Assembly (NCBI GenBank): GCA_021812745.1
Contig: JAKAMS010000208.1
Location: 1-5,226 of the forward strand
Length of the DNA stretch: 5,226 nucleotides
Direction of reading: 5' to 3'
Source of the DNA: Bacteroidota bacterium
Lineage (GTDB): Bacteria > Bacteroidota > Ignavibacteria > Ignavibacteriales > Melioribacteraceae
Positions 1-5,226 of the stretch are shown piece after piece. Both the position numbers and the translations under genes were made by a program. The notes under the pieces were generated by a model, which had not been told where the DNA came from, did not search any database, and saw nothing but the letters and a program-made list of their open reading frames with translations. Within the stretch, counting starts at the first letter, position 1, and each line of letters opens with the position of its first letter.

Positions 1-2061
1 CATATAATTGAGCAGAACAGCCAGCTTAAAGAACTTCACAGCGAATTGAAAGAGAAAGCTGGCGAATTAGAAAAACAAAGAGCCAAAGCAGTTGAACTGA
101 CAAGAGTGAAATCGGATTTCCTTGCAAGTATGTCGCACGAACTCCGCACACCGTTGATATCAATTCTTGGTTTAACAGAATTGCTAATTAAAGATACACT
201 CGTTACATCAAGAACAAAGGACCGCTTAAATATCGTTCACCGCAACGGCGAAAAACTTCTCGGGCTTATTAATAATATTCTCGAGTTCTCAAAATTTGAA
301 TCGGGCAAGATTGAGATTAAGAAAGAAAGCTTCTTGCTAAGCGACCTTCTTAAAGAATTAAATCCAAATATCAAACATCTAACATCAGAGAGGAATCTTA
401 AATATATTCTCGAGATTGAAAACAGCTCAAATGCATTAATAAGTTCCGATAAGGGCAAATTGGAGCAAATACTTCTCAATTTACTTGTCAATGCTGTCAA
501 GTTTACAGAAAATGGTTCAGTTAAATTATCTGTAAATATTTTGGGCGGAAAAGATATTGAGTTTATTGTTACAGACACCGGCATAGGAATTACTGAAGAA
601 CAACAAGAAGTAATATTTGGTGAATTCCGTCAAGTTGACAGCAGCACCACAAGAAAATATGGCGGCGCAGGATTGGGACTGGCTATTTGTAAAAAGTATA
701 TTGAATTATTAGGAGGCGTTCTACAACTAAAAAGTGAAATTGGGAAAGGTTCGAGTTTTTATTTTGTGCTACCGGACTCTGTCCTAGATGTTTTTGATAA
801 TCCTGATCATAAATTTTTGACTCTTTCGGAAGATCTTAATAATGATGAAGATACAGAATCAATATTAATCATTAATGCCAATACGGATTCTCTAAGACTC
901 ATCGGCGATTATCTCGCGTCGTATAATTATAGAATCATAACCACAGCCAACAGCACAGACGGAATCCGCTTAGCGAAAGAAAAACTTCCGGCAGCAATTG
1001 TTTTGGATCCTCTGATTCACGATCAAAATGTTTGGAATATCATTCTTGAACTAAAAAACAATTTAACAACGCGGAATATCCCGATCATTATTACAATGAT
1101 TATTGAAGAAGAGAAAGTGGGTTGGGAGCCGGAAATATTTGATTTCATCTCTTCCGAAGTTGAACGCGATTATTTTGAAAATCTGATTAAAAGAGCTGAG
1201 TTACATTTTGATAATCGAATTCGGAAAATTGTAATTCTGGAGAAGGATGATGCCGGTTATAAAAAACTTGTAAATATTTTTGGAGGGGAATACGAATTTA
1301 TTCTTTTGAATTCAGTAGACGCCGTTAAACAAAAAATTAAAGAAGAGAATCCGCAGCTAATTGTAATTGATATGGAATCGTTCAATATAGAAGCTCTGCA
1401 GGCAAGTTTTGATTTGTCCCGGCAAAGATTCGCAAAAAATATTCCAATTGTTTTTAAACTTCCTCGTGAGTTCGGTAACGAACTGAGTAAAGCACTCAAT
1501 TCAAAACTGAGAGAAATAACATTGAAAATAAAAGCTCATCCTTTGGATGTTCTAAAAATATTGCGGGACCGTTTAAAGATTGATGACGATAAAACAAACA
1601 AAAAAATTAATTTAATTGAAGAGCCGTTTCAGAAACTAAGCCAGATTTTGCCCGGCGCAAACATAGAGAAAAACGAAAAGACTAAACAGACTGTTCTTAT
1701 TGTTGATGATGATAATGACGCGCTTTTTACCATCGGAGAATTTGTAAAACAACTTAACTGTGATACCATATTTGCTCACAATGGAATGGAGTGTTTGTTA
1801 ACACTCAACCATGTCCAGCCGGATTTAATATTTCTTGATATTATGATGCCGCAGATGGACGGTTTTGAAACCATCAAGCGTATCCGAGGCGATGAAAAAT
1901 TTGCCAAAATTCCGGTTATTGCTCTAACTGCATACGCAATGCTTGATAATAAAAATATTATTGAAAAAAATGGTTTTAATGATCTGGTAACAAAACCGAT
2001 TAATTCTAAAATCCTTGCCGCTAAGATGAATAAATTTCTTTTATCTAAAGTTGATAAATAA
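1..2061 (+). CDS. Hybrid sensor histidine kinase with three receiver-like domains (5' end outside window)
   Basis: Autophosphorylating histidine kinase that passes phosphate to attached or separate receivers, presumably in the cytoplasm. The frame is open from base 1. An in-frame TTG at 46 lies inside a coiled coil and is not a convincing start, so the gene is 5'-truncated by the window and its sensor region is unseen. Numbering from the first codon of the window: coiled coil 1-40; HisKA with H-box SHELRTPL, phospho-acceptor His46; HATPase with N-box Asn164, G1 box D192-T-G-I-G, F-box about 206-209, and G2 box 221-227 (GGAGLGL). Two degenerate receiver-like domains follow at about 287-400 and 408-525, then an intact receiver at about 564-683 (Asp569/570, Asp613, Thr643, Lys665). 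All catalytic kinase motifs are present. The stop lies 3 bases before the next gene, suggesting one operon and a shared relay. The hybrid-kinase call is firm; signal and partner are unknown. Confidence 0.95.
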   Translation, partial: HIIEQNSQLKELHSELKEKAGELEKQRAKAVELTRVKSDFLASMSHELRTPLISILGLTELLIKDTLVTSRTKDRLNIVHRNGEKLLGLINNILEFSKFESGKIEIKKESFLLSDLLKELNPNIKHLTSERNLKYILEIENSSNALISSDKGKLEQILLNLLVNAVKFTENGSVKLSVNILGGKDIEFIVTDTGIGITEEQQEVIFGEFRQVDSSTTRKYGGAGLGLAICKKYIELLGGVLQLKSEIGKGSSFYFVLPDSVLDVFDNPDHKFLTLSEDLNNDEDTESILIINANTDSLRLIGDYLASYNYRIITTANSTDGIRLAKEKLPAAIVLDPLIHDQNVWNIILELKNNLTTRNIPIIITMIIEEEKVGWEPEIFDFISSEVERDYFENLIKRAELHFDNRIRKIVILEKDDAGYKKLVNIFGGEYEFILLNSVDAVKQKIKEENPQLIVIDMESFNIEALQASFDLSRQRFAKNIPIVFKLPREFGNELSKALNSKLREITLKIKAHPLDVLKILRDRLKIDDDKTNKKINLIEEPFQKLSQILPGANIEKNEKTKQTVLIVDDDNDALFTIGEFVKQLNCDTIFAHNGMECLLTLNHVQPDLIFLDIMMPQMDGFETIKRIRGDEKFAKIPVIALTAYAMLDNKNIIEKNGFNDLVTKPINSKILAAKMNKFLLSKVDK

Positions 2062-2064
2062 AAA

Positions 2065-2745
2065 ATGAAAAAAATATTAATAATAGATGATTACCCCGAT
2101 AATGTTTTTCTTCTTCAAGACAGACTTGAAAAGGAAGGATTTGAAGTGATAAAGGCATATCACGGTGAAACAGGAATCCAAAAAGCGATTGAAGAAAAAC
2201 CTAATCTGATTCTTTTAGATATAATGATGCCCGATATCTCCGGTTTTGAGGTGTGCAAAATATTAACTGCAAATCAAGAGACAAAGTTAATTCCTATAAT
2301 CCTTCTTACAGCGTTGACCGAAGCCGATAGTCTTAAGCAAGGTTTGTCTGCCGGCGCATTCGATTATATTAAAAAACCATTCAACAGGACAGAACTAATT
2401 GCGAGAATTAATTCCGCTCTACGTTTTAGTGAAACGAATAAAATTCTTCTTGAAGTAGAAAAGATAAAAACCTATGCCGCTACGGTTGTTACTGCTAATC
2501 ACGAAATAAAACAGCCGCTAACTTTAATTAATTTATCTACAGCGGCAATCAGAAGGGAAATTACTAAACCGGATTTCTCATATGAGGTTATATTGAAGCG
2601 AGTTGAATTTATTGAAAACGCAGCAAAAGATATTATCAACGTGTTGGATAAACTTGGTTCGATTAAAAAGCCTGTAATTACTCCTTACGTAAATGATCTC
2701 AACATAATAGATCTAAAAGCTGAGGAAGGAAAGTTACCCAATTAA
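2065..2745 (+). CDS. Response regulator receiver fused to a histidine (DHp/HisKA-like) hairpin, no ATPase domain
   Basis: The protein has 226 residues. Residues 1-120 are a canonical receiver: acidic pair Asp8/Asp9, phospho-acceptor Asp52 in LLDIMMPD, Thr82, and Lys104-Pro105. Residues about 125-200 look like a two-helix DHp hairpin whose H-box reads ANHEIKQPLTLI, with candidate phospho-His146 followed by Glu147 and Pro151. No N, G1, F or G2 box follows; a short tail of about 25 residues ends the protein, so it cannot bind ATP as a kinase would. It is probably a soluble, dimeric phosphotransfer or adaptor protein taking phosphate from the upstream hybrid kinase, with His146 acting like a phosphotransferase histidine; this role is inferred. 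It could instead be a non-catalytic dimerising regulator or a kinase that lost its ATPase half. The ATG start is 3 bases after the upstream stop, with A-rich sequence and no clear Shine-Dalgarno motif. Its 3' end overlaps the convergent kinase gene by 12 bp. Confidence 0.93.
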   Translation: MKKILIIDDYPDNVFLLQDRLEKEGFEVIKAYHGETGIQKAIEEKPNLILLDIMMPDISGFEVCKILTANQETKLIPIILLTALTEADSLKQGLSAGAFDYIKKPFNRTELIARINSALRFSETNKILLEVEKIKTYAATVVTANHEIKQPLTLINLSTAAIRREITKPDFSYEVILKRVEFIENAAKDIINVLDKLGSIKKPVITPYVNDLNIIDLKAEEGKLPN

Positions 2746-2768
2746 TTCGCGTACCAGCGAAAGTAACT
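2732..2768. terminator. Short nested inverted repeat at the convergent junction, possible weak bidirectional terminator
   Basis: Inner arms TTCGC (2746-2750) and GCGAA (2757-2761) enclose a 6-base loop and begin directly after the stop codon of the receiver-DHp gene. Outer arms AGTTAC (2732-2737) and GTAACT (2763-2768) could extend the stem across an uneven internal loop (8 bases against 1). No long T tract follows on either strand, and the repeat lies in the last codons of the minus-strand kinase gene. It is the only candidate stop signal where the two operons collide. It may be chance. Confidence 0.2.
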
Positions 2769-3765
2769 CTTCAAAGTTGTATGGCTTGTTTATAATTTTG
2801 TTCACATTAACTTTATCAATTTTGCCGCTATCTGTAGGCGACCCCGAAGCAAGAATAATTGGAATATTGTAGTTAGCCGATGTAACTTCTTGAACGCATT
2901 CAAGCCCGTCCATTTCAGGCATCTTTCTGTCAATAATCAATAAGTCGGGCATTCTAACTTTTAATGTCTCCAAAACTTCAATTCCGTTAGAGCAAGTAAA
3001 AACTGTATAGTTATATGATTGGAGAAGTTCCGCAAGGAGTTCTCTTAGTATATCTTCATCTTCAGCAATCAATATTGTTTTTCCGCTGTCGTTAGAATGC
3101 GGTGTTGCCGCCTGTGCAGCTTCTAAGGTTAGTATAAACTCAGTGCCACTCTCCGGTTCACTTATAACCGCAATAGTTCCGCCGTAATTCTCAATTATTT
3201 TTTTCACTATTGATAAGCCAATTCCGGAAACAGTTTTTTTGTTCTTTGTGGAAAAATCTTCGTCAAAAATAAATGGAAGAGTCTCTTTGTCAATTCCTTT
3301 CCCGCTGTCTTTAATTCGAAGTTCAACTCTTGTCCCATCATCAAGATTTAATGTGGTAAAAGAAATAACTCCCGTTGTTTCAATTGATTCGATAGAATTT
3401 GTCAACAAATTTAGAATAACCCGGTAATAGTCGGAATATTTTCCGAGTACAAGTTTTAGATCCGGATCGAGAGCCAGCTTCAAATCAATTTTTCCTTTTT
3501 GCTGAATCAAAAATGAACGTACTATATCGCTTGTAACTGAATTTAAATTTATTCTTCTCAGATTATTGTTTCTGGATTTATCACCAAAGTTATCGCCTAT
3601 CATTTCTGACGCAAGATAAGTTCCGGCTTCTATACTGTTGAGTATTGGTAGAATCTCTGATGAACTTGAGACTTTTCTTTTTAGAAGATCAATACTATTT
3701 AGAATGCGTGTGAAAATATTATTTAGATCGTGTGCAAGATGTTTTGTGGATGAATCGGTGTTCAT
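2734..3765 (-). CDS. Soluble NtrB-like histidine kinase with C-terminal receiver
   Basis: The protein has 343 residues, with no membrane segment and no PAS, GAF or other input domain: the H-box starts almost at the N-terminus. Domains in order: HisKA with LAHDLNN (phospho-His12, Asp13, and Asn16 at the H+4 position, where an Asn or Thr supports phosphatase activity in HisKA kinases); HATPase with N-box Asn119/Asn123, G1 box D153-S-G-K-G, F-box about 165-168, and G2 box SGIGLS at 180-185; receiver about 229-343 with Glu235/Asp236, phospho-acceptor Asp279, Ser307 and Lys327-Pro328. The H-box style matches hybrid kinases of the AHDxNN type that often carry a C-terminal receiver. The ATG lies one base after the stop of the NtrC-type regulator gene (TAG-A-ATG), which implies translational coupling and makes that regulator the likely partner. 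With no sensor domain, it probably receives its signal from another protein or through its receiver (inference). Confidence 0.95.
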   Translation of the reverse strand: MNTDSSTKHLAHDLNNIFTRILNSIDLLKRKVSSSSEILPILNSIEAGTYLASEMIGDNFGDKSRNNNLRRINLNSVTSDIVRSFLIQQKGKIDLKLALDPDLKLVLGKYSDYYRVILNLLTNSIESIETTGVISFTTLNLDDGTRVELRIKDSGKGIDKETLPFIFDEDFSTKNKKTVSGIGLSIVKKIIENYGGTIAVISEPESGTEFILTLEAAQAATPHSNDSGKTILIAEDEDILRELLAELLQSYNYTVFTCSNGIEVLETLKVRMPDLLIIDRKMPEMDGLECVQEVTSANYNIPIILASGSPTDSGKIDKVNVNKIINKPYNFEELLSLVRELIG

Positions 3766-3766
3766 T

Positions 3767-5110
3767 CTATTTTAAATTATACTTTAGAATTTTAGAATAG
3801 AGGGTCTTTTGGCTTATATCAAGAGCACGTGCTGTGTTTTCGCGGTTCCAGTCATTTTTATCGAGTGCTAACTTTATGTGAATCCGTTCAACCTCTTCCA
3901 TTGATTTTATTGTGCCGTCATCTTTTGTGAAATTTGTAAAATCGAAGTCGGTCGTCGGCATATTTAAATCTTTCGGCAGAATCGTTTCAGTCTCAGAAAA
4001 AATTATTGCGCGTTCAATCATGTGTTCAAGCTCTCTAACATTACCGGGGAAGTTATAACGCTGTAATTCGGTCTTTGCCTCTTGTGAAAGTTTTTTTACG
4101 GCTCTTACCGGAGATTTTTTCTGTAAAAAATATTCTGAAAGCAGTAACACATCGCCGTTCCGTTCACGCAGCGGAGGAATTGTCAAAGTAATCACATTCA
4201 ATCTGAACAATAGATCGCGGCGAAAATTTTTCTTCTCAGCTTCTTCCATCAAATTTTTATTTGTAGCACCAATTACGCGAACGGACGAAGTGAGATTTGT
4301 AACTCCTCCAACTCTTCTGAATTCTCCATTCTCTAGAAATCGCAACAGTTTCGGCTGAAGAGCCAGACTCAGCTCGCCGATTTCATCAAGAAATAAAGAA
4401 CCGCCATTCGCAATTTCAACAAGACCTTGCTTTGAACTCTTGGCATCTGTGAAAGCGCCTTTTTCATATCCAAAAAGTTCACTTTCAATTAATTGATCGG
4501 GAAGCGACGCGCAATTAATTGCTACAAAAGGTTTATCTGCACGGTTAGAATTTTTGTGAATAAATTCAGCGAATAATTCTTTACCGGTTCCGGTTTCACC
4601 TTCAAGTAAAATATTTGATTCCGATTTAGCAGCACGTTCGGCTAATTTCAATATGTTTTTAATTTTTTCACTTTCACCAATAATTGTATTTTGAGGTGTC
4701 TGGCTGATCTTTGAAGTAAGAATTTTATTTTTTATTAGAAGGTCTTTGTAACCAAGCGCGCGCTCTATTGTAACGCAAAGTTGACCAAATTCATATGGCT
4801 TTGTAATAAAATCATAAGCACCTTGTTTGATGCAATCTATTGCCGTGCGGATATCAGACTTTGCGGTAAGAACAATTACTTGTAAAGATGGATAACTGTC
4901 TTTTACGTGGGCTAAAACCTTTTCGCCGTGAACTTCTCGCATTTCAAGATCGAGAAGGAGAACATCATAATACCGTTTTTTCAAATTTTCGATGGCATCT
5001 TTGCCGTCATAAACAACATCAATTGAATACCCTTCATTTACCAGCTCTTCTTTGAGGAGGTAACAGAGTGTTTCATCGTCATCTGCTATAAGTATTCTCG
5101 AATCTTTCAT
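3767..5110 (-). CDS. NtrC-family sigma-54-dependent response regulator (receiver, AAA+, Fis-type HTH)
   Basis: Transcription activator of 447 residues, the usual length for the family, that uses ATP hydrolysis to open sigma-54 promoters. Receiver 1-120: Asp10-12, phospho-acceptor Asp54, Thr82, Lys104-Pro105; the Pro usual at Asp+4 is replaced (DLEMRE). AAA+ domain about 143-375: Walker A GETGTGKE at 171-178, sigma-54 contact loop GAFTDA at 218-223 instead of GAFTGA, Walker B LFLDEIGE at 239-246, sensor I around Asn274, arginine-finger region [10 protein letters not shown] at 296-305, sensor [10 protein letters not shown] at 354-361. Fis-type helix-turn-helix about 409-447. The ATG at 5110 is chosen because it starts directly before the receiver beta-strand ([11 protein letters not shown]); no Shine-Dalgarno motif is seen. 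It is first in an operon with the NtrB-like kinase, one base apart. No sigma-54 promoter was found in the window, so its targets are unknown. The family is certain; a specific name (NtrC, AtoC, ZraR and so on) cannot be given. Confidence 0.97.
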   Translation of the reverse strand: MKDSRILIADDDETLCYLLKEELVNEGYSIDVVYDGKDAIENLKKRYYDVLLLDLEMREVHGEKVLAHVKDSYPSLQVIVLTAKSDIRTAIDCIKQGAYDFITKPYEFGQLCVTIERALGYKDLLIKNKILTSKISQTPQNTIIGESEKIKNILKLAERAAKSESNILLEGETGTGKELFAEFIHKNSNRADKPFVAINCASLPDQLIESELFGYEKGAFTDAKSSKQGLVEIANGGSLFLDEIGELSLALQPKLLRFLENGEFRRVGGVTNLTSSVRVIGATNKNLMEEAEKKNFRRDLLFRLNVITLTIPPLRERNGDVLLLSEYFLQKKSPVRAVKKLSQEAKTELQRYNFPGNVRELEHMIERAIIFSETETILPKDLNMPTTDFDFTNFTKDDGTIKSMEEVERIHIKLALDKNDWNRENTARALDISQKTLYSKILKYNLK

Positions 5111-5226
5111 TTACAGTTGATTTTACGTGCCAATAATATATAAAAAAAGAGCGAGAAAAATAATTTTTGAAATCATTTATAACTGCCTTTGGAAATTAGG
5201 CGTTATAGAATTATATTTACGCCCGC
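5111..5226 (-). promoter_or_regulatory. Upstream region of the regulator-kinase operon
   Basis: These 116 AT-rich bases precede the regulator start and presumably hold the promoter of the minus-strand operon. Read on the minus strand, a perfect TATAAT -10-like hexamer lies at 5215-5210, but its -35 partner would fall outside the window. A second -10-like TATAAA occurs at about 5180-5175 with no good -35. A GGCGT/ACGCC inverted repeat (5199-5203 and 5219-5223, 15-base spacer) surrounds the TATAAT and could be an operator. The promoter role follows mainly from position, since AT-rich DNA yields such hexamers by chance. Confidence 0.35.
5123..5176 (-). CDS. Possible 17-residue hydrophobic leader ORF upstream of the regulator gene
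   Basis: A short ATG-to-TAA frame encodes MISKIIFLALFLYIIGT, a basic residue followed by an almost wholly hydrophobic stretch. Its stop lies 12 bases before the regulator ATG. An AAAGG motif sits about 9 bases before its ATG, a better Shine-Dalgarno match than any of the real genes here has. It could be a leader peptide coupling translation, a tiny membrane peptide, or a chance frame in AT-rich DNA, where Ile/Phe/Leu codons are expected. The family is not recognised and chance is the likeliest explanation. Confidence 0.15.
   Translation of the reverse strand: MISKIIFLALFLYIIGT

Noticed and set aside
46..48. TTG as the start codon of the hybrid kinase.
   Set aside because: The frame continues open to base 1 with coiled-coil-like sequence, so the gene clearly extends upstream of the window.
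237..584. Minus-strand open frame opposite the hybrid kinase (with similar short frames at 1257-1499 minus and 3239-3427 plus).
   Set aside because: These are antisense shadows of strongly conserved kinase and receiver coding sequence and show no recognisable domain.
3783..3798. Tandem TTTAGAAT repeat.
   Set aside because: It is only two 8-base units within the regulator's coding end, explained by A/T-rich Leu, Lys and Ile codons.
5126..5133. On the minus strand, TTGGCACG resembles the -24 half of a sigma-54 promoter just before the regulator gene.
   Set aside because: The -12 half lacks the required GC at the right spacing (CA is found there), and a start set by this element would fall inside the regulator's first codons.
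5177..5224. A minus-strand frame open from the right edge ends in TAA at 5177 after 15 codons and could be the tail of an upstream gene in the same operon.
   Set aside because: It is too short to judge and resembles no known C-terminus; it competes with the promoter interpretation of the same bases.
5127..5226. A plus-strand frame beginning GTG stays open for 33 codons to the window end and could be the start of a divergent gene.
   Set aside because: It starts only 16 bases from the regulator ATG, has no ribosome binding site and no room for a promoter, and its residues match no family I recognise. An open frame of this length is plausible by chance. The bases to the right of the window would settle it.

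Overview
The window is a compact block of two-component and phosphorelay signalling genes from an AT-rich bacterium (G+C roughly in the mid-30s percent by eye). Start codons mostly sit behind A/T-rich sequence with no clear Shine-Dalgarno motif, and hybrid kinases with several receivers are present. That style fits the Bacteroidota/Ignavibacteriota (FCB) group. This placement is an inference from style, because no taxonomic marker gene is present.

Layout: two genes on the plus strand (1-2061 and 2065-2745) converge on two genes on the minus strand (5110-3767, then 3765-2734). The plus pair is a hybrid histidine kinase cut by the left window edge, followed 3 bases later by a receiver-DHp protein that has a phosphorylatable-looking histidine but no ATPase domain. 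The minus pair is an NtrC-type sigma-54 response regulator (receiver, AAA+, Fis-type HTH), followed after a single base by a soluble NtrB-like kinase with its own C-terminal receiver. The two 3' ends overlap tail to tail by 12 bp, so there is no intergenic space between the pairs. The last 116 bases, upstream of the regulator gene, hold its presumed promoter region.

How the genes may work together: the minus pair looks like a self-contained kinase/regulator operon acting on sigma-54 promoters. The kinase has no sensor domain of its own, so it must take its signal from a partner or from phosphotransfer. The plus pair has the parts of a relay: a kinase core, two degenerate receivers, one intact receiver, then a separate receiver joined to a histidine hairpin. 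No DNA-binding output belongs to the plus pair inside the window. Cross-talk through the NtrC-type regulator is possible but unproven.

The most unusual points are the two degenerate receiver-like domains inside the hybrid kinase, the ATPase-less receiver-DHp protein, and a GAFTDA (not GAFTGA) sigma-54 contact loop in the regulator. No RNA genes, CRISPR arrays, insertion sequences or phage genes were seen.
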